Positions 24,913 through 34,818 of a stretch of DNA of 64,000 nucleotides are shown here, one piece after another. Below the pieces are notes generated by a model. The model was not told the DNA's origin and did not search any database. It saw only the letters and a list, made by a program, of their open reading frames with translations. The stretch is from JAAUTG01 sp964458705 (GTDB taxonomy: Bacteria > Bacteroidota > Bacteroidia > Chitinophagales > Saprospiraceae), in assembly GCA_964458705.1 (NCBI GenBank), contig CAYWKD010000014.1, forward strand, positions 14,640-78,639, given 5' to 3'. The position numbers and the translations under genes were made by a program. Numbering within the stretch: position 1 is the first letter of the stretch; the number at the start of each line of letters is the position of its first letter.

Positions 24913-26625
24913 ATGCAATCAAAAGATACAACAAAAACAGATGCTAACACTTTTGATGCCATTGTCGTAGGTTCTGGCATCAGTGGAGGATGGGCAGCGA
25001 AGGAGCTTTGTGAGAAAGGGCTCCGGACGCTTGTACTTGAGCGCGGGCGAGACGTCAAGCATGGAAACTACCCAACAGCTATGCTGAATCCTTGGGATTT
25101 TCCACATCGCAACCGTCTAACGTATGAAATGAAGCAGACAAATCCCATTGCTGACCGCTGCTATGCTTTTGATGAATCCACACAGCACTTCTTTGTGAAA
25201 GATCAGGAACATCCCTACATTCAGGAAAAGCCTTTTGATTGGATACGTGGTTACCAAGTAGGAGGCAAATCTTTGATATGGGCTCGCCAAACACAGCGAT
25301 GGAGCAAGTATGAATTCGATAACCCTACCAAATACGGCTATGCGACGGACTGGAGTATTGGCTATACCGACTTAGCAGATTGGTACAGCTATGTAGAAAA
25401 ATTTGTTGGCATCAGCGGAAATAAGGATGGGCTGGACACGCTACCAGATGGCGAATTTTTACCAGCCTGGGAGATGAACGCCACAGAAAAAGAAATGTCC
25501 GAAGCGATCAATCAATATTATAAAGACCGATTTGCTATCATTGGACGCTGCGCTCATCTAACACAACCGAACCCCATTCATTTAGAGCAAGGAAGAGGAC
25601 AGTGTCAAGCTAGAAATCTTTGCTATCGGGGTTGTCCTTATGGTGCTTACTTTAGCTCCAATTCTTCTACGTTGCCTTGGGCAGAGCGGACAGGCAATCT
25701 AACGCTAAGACCAGATTCAGTAGTGCATTCTATTTTGTATGATGCCACTCAACAAAAAGCAGTTGGCGTTAAAGTAGTAGATCGCTTGACGAAAGAACCG
25801 CATTATTTTTATGCAGATATTATTTTTCTAAACGCCGCAACACTCAACACAAATCTCATTTTACTCAACTCCGTCTCTGAGCGATTCCCAAATGGGCTAG
25901 GTAATGACAACGGTTTACTCGGTAAGTACATTGCGTTTCACAACTATCGCGGAACCCTCACCGCAGAACGTAGTGGAAACTCGGACAGTTATTATTATGG
26001 ACGCCGACCCACATCTATCGTGATCCCGAACTTTAGAAATGTGCAACAACAAGAGACAGACTTTAAAGGAGGCTACATGACCTTTTTTACAGCAGCACGG
26101 ACAGGATGGAATAGACCAGTAGAAGGCGAACAAATCGGCGCAGCATTTAAGAAGAAAATCACTCAGCCTGGCGGTTGGAGCGTTTACATGATGATGCAAG
26201 GCGAAACGATTCCTAAAGCCTCCAATCACGTTCGACTTAGTACTACAAAGCAGGACGAGTGGGGTATGCCGCTACTCATCACAGCAATTGATTACGATGA
26301 GAACGATGAGCTACTGCTGCAAGACTTTTTCAACGAAGGGGAGAAGATGCTTGAGGTAGCAGGTTGCTCTAACATTCAACGCCATGATAGTCAGCAAGCC
26401 CCAGGCTTGGATATTCATGTGATGGGTGGTGTAAAAATGGGGAAAGATCCTAAAACCTCATTGGTCAATCAATGGAATCAGTTACATAGTTGCAAGAATG
26501 TCTTTGTTACGGATGGTGCTTGCATGACGACGACAGGTGTCCAAAATCCATCGTTAACTTTTATGGCAATCACTGCCAGAGCAGCAAATTATGCCATAGA
26601 TGCTCGTAAATCTGGGCTACTCTAA
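24913..26625 (+). CDS. GMC family oxidoreductase (FAD-dependent dehydrogenase)
   Basis: 570 residues, the catalytic flavoprotein of the pair with the subunit-3 gene upstream. The FAD-binding Rossmann motif is DAIVVGSGISGGWAAKEL near residue 15; the C-terminal GMC_oxred_C domain has HVMGGVKMGKDPKTSLV and VFVTDGACMTTTGVQNPSLT, placing the catalytic histidine and the second active residue there. A run of cysteines (QCQARNLCYRGCPYG, residues about 233-247) recalls the cysteine-rich insert of gluconate or fructose dehydrogenase large subunits. It has no signal peptide, so it is probably carried out by the Tat leader of its partner. Substrate, a sugar or alcohol, is not deducible. Confidence 0.9.
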   Translation: MQSKDTTKTDANTFDAIVVGSGISGGWAAKELCEKGLRTLVLERGRDVKHGNYPTAMLNPWDFPHRNRLTYEMKQTNPIADRCYAFDESTQHFFVKDQEHPYIQEKPFDWIRGYQVGGKSLIWARQTQRWSKYEFDNPTKYGYATDWSIGYTDLADWYSYVEKFVGISGNKDGLDTLPDGEFLPAWEMNATEKEMSEAINQYYKDRFAIIGRCAHLTQPNPIHLEQGRGQCQARNLCYRGCPYGAYFSSNSSTLPWAERTGNLTLRPDSVVHSILYDATQQKAVGVKVVDRLTKEPHYFYADIIFLNAATLNTNLILLNSVSERFPNGLGNDNGLLGKYIAFHNYRGTLTAERSGNSDSYYYGRRPTSIVIPNFRNVQQQETDFKGGYMTFFTAARTGWNRPVEGEQIGAAFKKKITQPGGWSVYMMMQGETIPKASNHVRLSTTKQDEWGMPLLITAIDYDENDELLLQDFFNEGEKMLEVAGCSNIQRHDSQQAPGLDIHVMGGVKMGKDPKTSLVNQWNQLHSCKNVFVTDGACMTTTGVQNPSLTFMAITARAANYAIDARKSGLL

Positions 26626-26691
26626 AATAGAAGATGTTGAATCAAGCTATTGCTCTATTAGATGCACTATTTCAGTTAAAATAAACAGTAA

Positions 26692-27591
26692 ATGCTACAA
26701 CAGTACAATGCAAAAAATGATGATATTCTAGTTTACATCAATGGTGAATTACTGCCGCGCGAAGCAGCAAAAATATCTGTTTTTGACAGTGTAGTGCAAG
26801 GTGGAGATGCTGTTTGGGAGGGACTAAGAGTTTATGAAGGTCGCATTTTCTCATTGGATCACCACCTAGAGCGACTCCAAAACTCAGCTCATGCACTTGC
26901 ATTCAAGAATATTCCAAGCAATGAGGAAGTAAAAGACGCATTGTTCCAAACATTGGAAGCCAACAAAATGAAAGATGGTGTCCACATTCGTTTGACGCTC
27001 ACGAGAGGCGAAAAAATCACCTCAGGCATGGACCCTCGACTAAATCAGTTTGGCTGCACGCTAATTATTCTAGCAGAGTGGAAACCTCCTGTTTATCCGC
27101 CTTCTATTACCTTGATAACAAGTTCTATTAGAAGAAATTCTCCAATTTTCTTAGACTCCAAAATTCATCATAACAATTTACTTAACAATATTTTAGCCAA
27201 GATAGAAGCCAATCATGCAGGTGCAGATGCTGGCATTATGTTGGATAAAGATGGCTATGTAGCAGAAGCTAATGGTGTAAATTTGTTCATGATTTATAAA
27301 GGAATTGTTTATACACCTCATGCTGATAGCTGCCTACCAGGTATCACGAGAGGTTTGATTATAGAACTTTGTAAAGCAAACGGTATTCCTGTAAAAGAAA
27401 AAAGACTCTCTGTAACGGAATTTTATGTAGCTGATGAAGTATTCACCACCGGCACAATGGGCGAACTAACAAAAGTTCATGAAATAGATGGTCGCATTAT
27501 TCGAAATAAATCAGCTATTTCCTTGCTAGATCAGTTAAATAACTTGTTTTTAGCAGAAACAAAAACAGCAGGAACACCTCTTCCATTTTAG
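26692..27591 (+). CDS. Class IV aminotransferase (branched-chain/D-amino-acid type)
   Basis: 299 residues, a PLP enzyme of fold type IV. Features: YINGELLPREAAKISVFDSVVQGGDAVWEGLRVYEG at the start, the lysine in SKIHHNNLLNNILAKIEA that forms the Schiff base, the phosphate-binding LDKDGYVAEANGVNLF, and GITRGLIIELC and EVFTTGTMGELTKV near the end. Substrate specificity within the family (branched-chain, D-Ala, or aminodeoxychorismate) cannot be fixed from sequence. The gene is 66 bases past the GMC oxidoreductase and could be last in that unit. I leave the symbol blank for this reason. Confidence 0.88.
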   Translation: MLQQYNAKNDDILVYINGELLPREAAKISVFDSVVQGGDAVWEGLRVYEGRIFSLDHHLERLQNSAHALAFKNIPSNEEVKDALFQTLEANKMKDGVHIRLTLTRGEKITSGMDPRLNQFGCTLIILAEWKPPVYPPSITLITSSIRRNSPIFLDSKIHHNNLLNNILAKIEANHAGADAGIMLDKDGYVAEANGVNLFMIYKGIVYTPHADSCLPGITRGLIIELCKANGIPVKEKRLSVTEFYVADEVFTTGTMGELTKVHEIDGRIIRNKSAISLLDQLNNLFLAETKTAGTPLPF

Positions 27592-27709
27592 GTTTGAGTG
27601 GGTAGATTTGTGTTATAAATATTAATGAATTTCTACCTATGATATAGGGTAGGTTTATGAGCTTTAAGTTTGGCTATTCAATTAGGAAACTACAACTATT
27701 TCAACTTAT

Positions 27710-29284
27710 TCATCGTCCAGTGGCTTGACCACGTTTTCTGCGTTGTGCTTCTTCAACAGATATTCGTTCATTACCATGATAGGCCAATATAAAAACACCC
27801 ATGAATCCTCTGTGCATCATCTCTTGACGTATCTTATCTGCCTCTTGTAAGGTGCGAATATCTCTGATTTGGTATTTATTTCTGTCATCTTCCCAAATGA
27901 TCTCTACGACGTAAGGAATGTCTTGCCACTTGGCATCAGTGGTTTTGATTTTTGTTCTGGAAGCAGCCAGTTGCACTCGATATTGAATTGGCATATCCCA
28001 ATTTATGTTACTGTTTTTTGGTGTACTACTTTTTTTGTTGATGGGCTTATTGATAACTTCTTTCTTAGGGGTTTGTCCTTTTAGATCAACTTCAATAGTC
28101 TCGTGTGTTTCTAATTTTTCTGTTCCAAATTCATCAGAAAAGCTGATGTCGTCAGGATTGATTTTTTTGGAAGAATGATAAAAATTAGTTTCACCTTGCA
28201 CCTCTGGAAGAGTAACAGAAGGTGTCGAAACGCTGTAAGTTGGCGTTGAAGTTGCTTGAGTAGTTGCTGTAAATTCAGCTGGAATTCTTGTTGATTGCAT
28301 ATCAGCTATGGCAGAATTGGCTTTATCTTCTACTACCTTTTTGTAATCTTGAAAAGCATTAAAAATAGAGGTCGCCATTAGTTCCTGTCCTGATTGAGTG
28401 CTCAAGAAATTTTCCTCTACACGGTTAGTTAGGAAACCTGTTTCTATTAGTACACTCGGCATTGTTGTTTCTCGTAGTACGAGAAATCCTGCCTGCTTCA
28501 CGCCTCTACTTTTTCTTCCTACTTCTGCAAAGTGATGTTCCACTTGCGTTGCAAATAAGATACTTTGTTCTAAAAACGCATTTTGATACATTGAAAGAAT
28601 AATGTGTCCTTCATTAGAGTTAGGATCAAAGCCATTGTAGGTTTGCTCGTAGTCTTCTTCATAAAAGATAGCTGCATTCTCTCGTTTTGCAACGTCTAAA
28701 TTATCCTCTGCTCTGTGTAATCCTAGAACATAAGTTTCAGAGCCTTGCGTTCCATAGTATCTGGAAATAGCATTGCAATGAATAGAAATAAACAGATCGG
28801 CATGATTGCGATTGGCGATCGCTGCCCGCTCATTCAAAGGAATAAATATGTCTTTATCTCTAGTCAAGATGACTCGAATATTAGGGTAACGCTCATTAAA
28901 ATACTCACGAAGTTGTTTGGCTACTGCTAAAGCAATATGTTTTTCTTGACTGTGCGTTCCATGGCAGCCAGGGTCTTTTCCACCGTGTCCGGGATCTATT
29001 ACTACTGTTTTAATTTTGTAGGCTTCATTTGCCATCAAAGTAGCAAGCGGCGAATGGCAATTGATGCCTCTATGGTCGTAAAATTGGAAGTTGAACTCTT
29101 TTGTAGGCTCACATTCGGAATCTTCCAATAAGGTCATACCTTTGTTGAATGAATGAGTCGCACAATCATGACGGGCTTTGATAATATGGCGATTAAGGAA
29201 TGTAAAGGAAACGTTAAACCAACTGGCATCAGTTTGCGAATAAGAAAAACAAAACGTTAGACCAATAAATAATACTCTAATCAT
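27710..29284 (-). CDS. N-acetylmuramoyl-L-alanine amidase with SPOR-like C-terminus
   Basis: 524 residues. Residues about 90-310 are an Amidase_3 domain cleaving the amide bond between MurNAc and the stem peptide: zinc ligands His100 (DPGHGG), Glu114 (SQEKH) and His169 (SIHCNA), and catalytic Glu281 (LIETGF). A low-complexity, Thr/Pro-rich linker follows, then a SPOR-like domain in the last 90 residues (YRVQLAASRTKIK, RDIRTLQEADKIRQEM), which should bind denuded glycan strands at the septum. A hydrophobic stretch at the very start serves as signal. Divergent from lptD, 73 bases apart. Role: cell separation and wall turnover. Confidence 0.92.
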   Translation of the reverse strand: MIRVLFIGLTFCFSYSQTDASWFNVSFTFLNRHIIKARHDCATHSFNKGMTLLEDSECEPTKEFNFQFYDHRGINCHSPLATLMANEAYKIKTVVIDPGHGGKDPGCHGTHSQEKHIALAVAKQLREYFNERYPNIRVILTRDKDIFIPLNERAAIANRNHADLFISIHCNAISRYYGTQGSETYVLGLHRAEDNLDVAKRENAAIFYEEDYEQTYNGFDPNSNEGHIILSMYQNAFLEQSILFATQVEHHFAEVGRKSRGVKQAGFLVLRETTMPSVLIETGFLTNRVEENFLSTQSGQELMATSIFNAFQDYKKVVEDKANSAIADMQSTRIPAEFTATTQATSTPTYSVSTPSVTLPEVQGETNFYHSSKKINPDDISFSDEFGTEKLETHETIEVDLKGQTPKKEVINKPINKKSSTPKNSNINWDMPIQYRVQLAASRTKIKTTDAKWQDIPYVVEIIWEDDRNKYQIRDIRTLQEADKIRQEMMHRGFMGVFILAYHGNERISVEEAQRRKRGQATGR

Positions 29285-29363
29285 GGTTTTTAGACTTTGG
29301 CTGCTGCTATTTCGATAATATTTAATTGATATAAAAACGATTAATTTCTATCATATTGTGAAA

Positions 29364-32156
29364 ATGACATTATCAAATGCGTGCTTCCTTTTAAAAAATA
29401 AAACATGGCTATTGTTAGGTAGTTTACATTTGGTAGTGCTTTCTAATGCTCAAACGCCATCAGAGATACAACTTGATACAATAAATCCTCCTTTTTCTGT
29501 TATCGACAGTTCTCAGATAAACGCTATTCCCAAAGATAGCATAGTTTTCAACACAGACGTTCTACTATCGGAAAGTGCCTTAGATGCTCCCGTTGATTAC
29601 AAAGCTAGGGACTCTATGATTTATGATATAGCCAACCAAAAAGTATATTTATATGGAGGCGCTGAAGTCAAATTTGAGACGATCACTTTACAGGCTGGTT
29701 ACATTGAGCTGAACTGGGGCACGAATATTGTGCTAGCAGAGGGGGCTTTGGATAGTTTAGGTAAGCTGGCAGAAAAACCAAACTTCAAGGATAAATCACA
29801 GGAGTTTGTAGCCGAGCGCATGAGATACAATTTCAAGACGCAAAAAGGAATCATTTATGATGTAGCGACCACTCAAGATAATCTCTATGTGCTGGGGTCA
29901 AAGTCAAAATTTGTACGCACTCAAAAACAAATTACACCAGATAGTATTACAGAACAAGACATCATTTTTAGTGAAGACGCCATTTTTACTACCTGCAATC
30001 ATCCTGAACCACATTACGGGATTCGCAGTAGTAAACAAAAGGTAATTCCAGGCAAGATGGTTATTGTAGGACCTTCCAACTTGGAAATTGCTGGTGTTCC
30101 GACTCCACTTTTCTTACCATTTGCTTTTTTTCCAACTACCGAAACTAAGACTCAGGGCTTGATTATTCCTAGAGATTATGAATTTTCGGAGCAGTGGGGA
30201 TTTGGCATTCGAAATATTGGCTATTATATTCCTATCAATGATTATTTTGACATTACCCTCAATGGCAATATTTATCTGAAGGGAACATGGGGATTAGGTC
30301 TTTCCGCAAATTTTAAAAAGCGGTATAAGTACAATGGTCGCTTTAACTTTGACTATGCCCGTCAACGCACAGAGGGTGGAGATGGTGTTGTTTCTTTCAC
30401 GCCTTCACTAGCGATTAGAGGTAGTTTAAATCAGGCTTCTGGAGCGCACCCAACGCGCAGGATCAGTGGAAGTCTAAATATACAATTTAACAATTATCAA
30501 TCGAATAACTTTAATGATGCCCAAAGTGTACTTCAAGGACAATTTTCTTCTAACTTTTCTTACAGCCAGTCTTTTCCAGGCAAGCCTTTCACACTTTCAG
30601 CCGCCTTTACACATTCTCAAAATGCTCGTTCTGGAAAGATGACAATCAACTTTCCTAACCTTAATTTCCAGACCCAGACCATTTATCCATTTAAGCACAA
30701 AAATCGCTTAAAAAAAGATGGTACAAGAAGACAGGAACAGTGGTACGAACAAATTGCCTTTCGCTATCAAGGAGAGGCAAAGGCATCAGTAACAGGTGTT
30801 GACACGCTTTCTCAGTTTTTCCAAGCAGAAAACTTTCAGCGTGGACTAAATGGTGGTGTTCGTCAACAAGCAACAGTCAATACTTCCTTTAAACTATTCA
30901 AAAATCTTAGCATCACGCCAAGTGTAAATTACACCAACTCCATCAACTTTAAATACTCAGAATATAACTTCATCGATAGTATTGCTACCGTTTTTGATAC
31001 TATTGTTAATCCTAGCGACCCTAGCGATATATTCATCAATGAAGAGCAAATCTATTTTAGTGATTTAATGCAGGATACACTCTGGGGCTTCAAACCCATA
31101 CACGAGTACTCTGCTTCAATTAGCGTAAATACTCAGTTGTTTAGAACGCTGCGCTTTAGCAAAGGCTGGCTACGAGGCGTTCGGCACGTTGTCAAGCCCT
31201 CGATTTCTATGAGTTTTTCGCCTGATTATACCAATCCAGATTTGGGTTATAACTTTTACTATAAAGAAAACAATACGATTGATAGCATTTTTACGGAACG
31301 CTCGCAGTCTATTTTTAATATTAGTCAATATCGTGCGCCAAATTCAGGTCAGCAGATGTCCTTGAATTACTCCATAAATAACATTTACGAGGCCAAATAT
31401 TTTTCAAAAAGAGACTCTGCGGATAAGAAATTTAGGATTTTTGATAATTTAATTCTTTCTGGTAATTATAATTTTGCAGCAGATTCACTCAAATTTAGTG
31501 ATACTCGTGTGAGCGGAACAACAAGGCTGTTTAAAGGAATTACCACATTCAATTTTAACGCCAACTGGAGTTTCTACGATGTAGATGAAAATGGTAGAAA
31601 AATAGATCGCTTTTACTGGCGAGCAACTGGAAAACCCTTTCGCTTCGATCAAGCCACTTTTAGATTGAGTACTAGTTTGACCTTCAATCAAATTAAAGCA
31701 TTGATAAAAGGTGAAAATGTACAGCAATCTAGAGGTGGTAGCAATAGAAACTCAGGCAACCAAGATCGACAGAATATTGATAATACAAGCCTTGTGGACT
31801 GGTTTGGCAAATTCAGCATCAGCCACCAATATGCTTTCAGGGTAGAGTCCATCTTGGGAGTTGATAGAGATACTCTTGTTACTCAAACACACAGCATCAA
31901 TCTGCGAGGTAGTTTACAACTTACCCCCAACTGGCAAGTCAACATCGGTAATATTGGTTACGACTTTAAGAATAAGGGGCTATCCTTCCCCAATCTTGGT
32001 TTCAGCAGAAACTTACACTGTTGGCAGTTATCTTTTAGCTGGTCGCCCACTCGAAACTATTACAGTATGACTATTGGTGTAATTAATGCACCACTCAATT
32101 TCTTGCAAGTACCCTACAGGCGCAACCAAGCCGATGGGCGATTTACGGGTTTTTGA
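29364..32156 (+). CDS. lptD: LPS-assembly protein LptD (Bacteroidetes type)
   Basis: About 930 residues. I take the ATG at 29364; a GTG two codons earlier (29358) is also possible. After a signal peptide the N-terminal OstA-like domain is seen (YDIANQKVYLYGGAEVKFE, ITLQAGYIELNWGTN, FKTQKGIIYDV), and the rest is a large outer-membrane barrel with many alternating aromatic strands. LptD receives lipopolysaccharide from the periplasmic bridge and inserts it in the outer leaflet. Two cysteine-containing parts (ITTCNHPEPHYGIR) resemble the conserved CNHP region in the phylum. It converges directly with pdxH, only one base separating the two stops. Confidence 0.9.
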   Translation: MTLSNACFLLKNKTWLLLGSLHLVVLSNAQTPSEIQLDTINPPFSVIDSSQINAIPKDSIVFNTDVLLSESALDAPVDYKARDSMIYDIANQKVYLYGGAEVKFETITLQAGYIELNWGTNIVLAEGALDSLGKLAEKPNFKDKSQEFVAERMRYNFKTQKGIIYDVATTQDNLYVLGSKSKFVRTQKQITPDSITEQDIIFSEDAIFTTCNHPEPHYGIRSSKQKVIPGKMVIVGPSNLEIAGVPTPLFLPFAFFPTTETKTQGLIIPRDYEFSEQWGFGIRNIGYYIPINDYFDITLNGNIYLKGTWGLGLSANFKKRYKYNGRFNFDYARQRTEGGDGVVSFTPSLAIRGSLNQASGAHPTRRISGSLNIQFNNYQSNNFNDAQSVLQGQFSSNFSYSQSFPGKPFTLSAAFTHSQNARSGKMTINFPNLNFQTQTIYPFKHKNRLKKDGTRRQEQWYEQIAFRYQGEAKASVTGVDTLSQFFQAENFQRGLNGGVRQQATVNTSFKLFKNLSITPSVNYTNSINFKYSEYNFIDSIATVFDTIVNPSDPSDIFINEEQIYFSDLMQDTLWGFKPIHEYSASISVNTQLFRTLRFSKGWLRGVRHVVKPSISMSFSPDYTNPDLGYNFYYKENNTIDSIFTERSQSIFNISQYRAPNSGQQMSLNYSINNIYEAKYFSKRDSADKKFRIFDNLILSGNYNFAADSLKFSDTRVSGTTRLFKGITTFNFNANWSFYDVDENGRKIDRFYWRATGKPFRFDQATFRLSTSLTFNQIKALIKGENVQQSRGGSNRNSGNQDRQNIDNTSLVDWFGKFSISHQYAFRVESILGVDRDTLVTQTHSINLRGSLQLTPNWQVNIGNIGYDFKNKGLSFPNLGFSRNLHCWQLSFSWSPTRNYYSMTIGVINAPLNFLQVPYRRNQADGRFTGF

Positions 32157-32157
32157 T

Positions 32158-32814
32158 TTATGGTGCTAGCCGCACAATTTGCCAGTTGTTGTCCGCTTGC
32201 AGCGTATATTGGATGCGATCATGTAAGCGACTGGAACGTCCCTGCCAAAATTCAATGAGTGTGGGTTTCAGTAAGTATCCTCCCCAGTGCGGTGGTTTGG
32301 GTAACACTTCGGTTACTTCGTACTCTTGTTCTATCTGAGCATAGTTGCTTTCCAAAATAGCTCGACTTTCGATAGTTTCGCTTTGAGGAGAAGCCCATGC
32401 CCCCATTTGACTGCCTTTTGGTCGGCTTTGAAAATAAGCTGTAGAATCTACTTCACTTAATTGTTCAACAACGCCCTCAATTCGCACCTGTTTTTCTAAT
32501 ACCAACCAATTGAATACTAATGCAGCATGAGGATTTTCATCCAATTGCTTTCCTTTGCGACTTTGATAATTTGTGTAGAAAATAAAACCTCTCTCACTAA
32601 CGCCCTTTAGCAGCACTACCCTAGCAGAGGGCTGTCCCTGAGCATCAGCCGTAGCCAATACCATTGCATTCGGCTCTTTTAAGTTGCCATCAATTGCTTG
32701 CTTTAGCCAGCTATTAAACTGCACAATAGGTGATTGAGCAACTTCATTTATCTCTAGCGTTCCTTTTTGATAATTCTCCCTAAAATCAGAAACGGAAGGT
32801 ACTTTGTAATCCAT
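32158..32814 (-). CDS. pdxH: Pyridoxamine 5'-phosphate oxidase
   Basis: 218 residues, FMN-dependent oxidase making pyridoxal 5'-phosphate. Visible: NAMVLATADAQGQPSARVVLLKGV, GFIFYTNYQSRKGKQLDENPHAALVF, FNWLVLEKQVRIEGVVE, FQSRPKGSQMGAWASPQS and the C-terminal FWQGRSSRLHDRI..QLAP-like end (RSSRLHDRIQY, IVRLAP). The full set of FMN and PLP phosphate contacts is present and the length is typical. Single gene; ends against lptD. Confidence 0.96.
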   Translation of the reverse strand: MDYKVPSVSDFRENYQKGTLEINEVAQSPIVQFNSWLKQAIDGNLKEPNAMVLATADAQGQPSARVVLLKGVSERGFIFYTNYQSRKGKQLDENPHAALVFNWLVLEKQVRIEGVVEQLSEVDSTAYFQSRPKGSQMGAWASPQSETIESRAILESNYAQIEQEYEVTEVLPKPPHWGGYLLKPTLIEFWQGRSSRLHDRIQYTLQADNNWQIVRLAP

Positions 32815-33006
32815 TGTTTACTTTTATAGTGATAAACGCTATTGCTCAAAATAGTTGAGTGATTAAGACAATCGCACAAAAATTATGTTTGTGATGTCTT
32901 GATCTAATATTGATTACCCCAACTTGCTTTTTTTCGTTTCGCTTTAATACCTTTTTTAGAAGAGGTTTCATTTTTTATGCAATTGCCTTAACTAGTCTTG
33001 CAGATA

Positions 33007-33039
33007 TTTGTTTTAAGTTCGAAAACTTAGCTATCTTTG
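33007..33039 (+). promoter_or_regulatory. Bacteroidetes sigma-A promoter of the TPR gene
   Basis: TTTG (33007-33010), 21 bases, then a perfect TATCTTTG (33032-33039), matching the TTTG/TAnnTTTG consensus. The ATG of the TPR protein lies 28 bases downstream, giving a short 5' leader of about 20 nt. Confidence 0.65.
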
Positions 33040-33067
33040 CCCGACTTTTGAAAAAAATGAATCTTTT

Positions 33068-33772
33068 ATGGCTAAAAGAAAGCGTAATCAAAGAGGAAGA
33101 AGAAAAGAAGAGGAAACTCTTGTAAACGTAATAGAAGTAAGAGATCAGGCGCAAGGTTTTTTGGAAAAGAACCAAACCATTATTATTGGTGCATTGGCAG
33201 CGGTGCTTCTATTGATTGGAGGCGTTTTCGCTTATAACAACTTTTACAAAGCTCCCCGTCAGCAAGAGGCTATCGAGCAAATGTTTCAAGCCGAATTTCA
33301 GTTTCAGCGAGACTCTTTCGCTCAATCTTTAACTAATCCTGGTGGAGGATATAAAGGCTTCTTAGATATTATTGATGAATATGGTGGAACGGCAACTGGT
33401 AATTTGGCAAATTACTATGCTGGCATTTGTTACTTAAATTTGGGTCAATACGATGCAGCTATCTCCTATTTGGAAGATTATACGCCCGCCGGAGCAGTAA
33501 CGCCAAGTATGAAGTATGGTGCTTTGGGAGATGCCTATTCCGAAAAAAGCGACTTCGATAAGGCTATGAGTCTTTACAAAAAGGCAGCAAAAGCGGAAGA
33601 TAATGATCTTATCACACCTTATTATCTTAAAAAAGTAGGTATGCTTCATGAGCATCAAGGTAATTCTAGTGAGGCACTAAAGGCATACAACGAAATTAAA
33701 GCTAAGTATCCTAATACAACAATCGCTAGAGATATTGAGAAGTATATTGCTAAAATAAATACTCAGGGATAA
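33068..33772 (+). CDS. Membrane-anchored tetratricopeptide repeat protein
   Basis: 234 residues. A basic N-terminus (MAKRKRNQRGRRKEEE) precedes one transmembrane helix (TIIIGALAAVLLLIGGVFA, residues about 37-56), and the rest is helical with TPR units (ANYYAGICYLNLGQYDAAISYLE, YGALGDAYSEKSDFDKAMSLYKKA, KVGMLHEHQGNSSEALKAYNEI). This YfgM-like layout suggests an inner-membrane protein with a periplasmic repeat domain that binds partner proteins. No enzymatic motif. Preceded by a near-perfect promoter. Confidence 0.85.
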   Translation: MAKRKRNQRGRRKEEETLVNVIEVRDQAQGFLEKNQTIIIGALAAVLLLIGGVFAYNNFYKAPRQQEAIEQMFQAEFQFQRDSFAQSLTNPGGGYKGFLDIIDEYGGTATGNLANYYAGICYLNLGQYDAAISYLEDYTPAGAVTPSMKYGALGDAYSEKSDFDKAMSLYKKAAKAEDNDLITPYYLKKVGMLHEHQGNSSEALKAYNEIKAKYPNTTIARDIEKYIAKINTQG

Positions 33773-33853
33773 TTCTATATATCTGAAAAGATGCCGTTAT
33801 GTATTTATTGAGTAAGTTATTCTGCCTGCTGTAAATAGATATTTGATCGTTAC

Positions 33854-34519
33854 TTATTCTTTTGCTAACTCACTAAGTGGTGCTATCTCTGATAATTCTT
33901 TTCTTGTGCTGTTAAATAATATGTTTGAACCTGTCCCTACGCCTATTACTGTTCGCATAGCATCCTCTGGTCGAATATCTAAAAAAGTCAACTTATCCTC
34001 TGTCATGTGAAAAATGAAGCCGTTTGTCGGGTTTGGAGCAGTAGGAACGAAAACTGTGTAGATTCCTTGCTTGTTCTCATCTGTGACGAATCCGGTCATC
34101 AACGTTCCCATTACTTCAACTAACACCACCTTGGAAAAAGAATCTTCTTTTCTACCAAACACTTGCTTAACAGTCTCTTGAATAGTAGTGTAGAAAGGCA
34201 GTTTGGATAAATAATTTTTATTGAGGTAGTTAATAATTGCATCACCTGATTGTGTTCTTACAAATAAGCCAACCACAAAACAGAATGCAATGACAATAGC
34301 CAGTGAAATGGCATTGATAAGTGTGAGAGGAAGTTCTACACTTGAAAAAAGTTTGGCAATTGGTTCTATAAACTGCGTGAGGAGTTTGAGCACAAACCGC
34401 ACTAAGACAACAAAAATTGTGATTGGTAATAATACTAAAAGTCCACCTATTAAAGAGGTCTCGGAGAACTTTCGCATTCTCGTCCAAAAAGTGATTTTAG
34501 CAGGCAAATTCTGTTTCAT
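33854..34519 (-). CDS. DUF502 family membrane protein
   Basis: 221 residues with two membrane helices (LIGGLLVLLPITIFVVLVRFVL and LINAISLAIVIAFCFVVGLFV) followed by a cytoplasmic or periplasmic domain containing LPFYTTIQETVKQVFG, FSKVVLVEV and VFVPTAPNPTNGFI. This is the order of DUF502, widespread and of unknown function, usually annotated as a transporter-like membrane protein. The family length is complete. Single gene, facing a 300-base spacer before rnr. Confidence 0.85.
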   Translation of the reverse strand: MKQNLPAKITFWTRMRKFSETSLIGGLLVLLPITIFVVLVRFVLKLLTQFIEPIAKLFSSVELPLTLINAISLAIVIAFCFVVGLFVRTQSGDAIINYLNKNYLSKLPFYTTIQETVKQVFGRKEDSFSKVVLVEVMGTLMTGFVTDENKQGIYTVFVPTAPNPTNGFIFHMTEDKLTFLDIRPEDAMRTVIGVGTGSNILFNSTRKELSEIAPLSELAKE

Positions 34520-34818
34520 ATCTTATCAAACTAAATTTCTATTACTACTTATTAATACAGCGTTTCGCCAAAAAGGATTAGCGCATTTTGCAAATGCGAG
34601 ATATTTAATCCTAATACACAATGAACAATTATAATTACCAAATATTAATTCAAACATAAACTCTATTGGTAATCAGTTACTTGTCAACCAACAGTAAACT
34701 TTGAATTAAAAACTACTCAAACTATTATTTTTTATCATAAATTTGGGAAGTACCCAATAAATCAATCATTCACCCAGTATCATTAAAGCAAAATGTTCAA
34801 GGTAATAACTTAGAGAAT

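Noticed and set aside
27595..27700. Hairpins between the aminotransferase and amidase genes
   Set aside because: Only 6-8 bp with mismatches and no T-run; not listed as a terminator.
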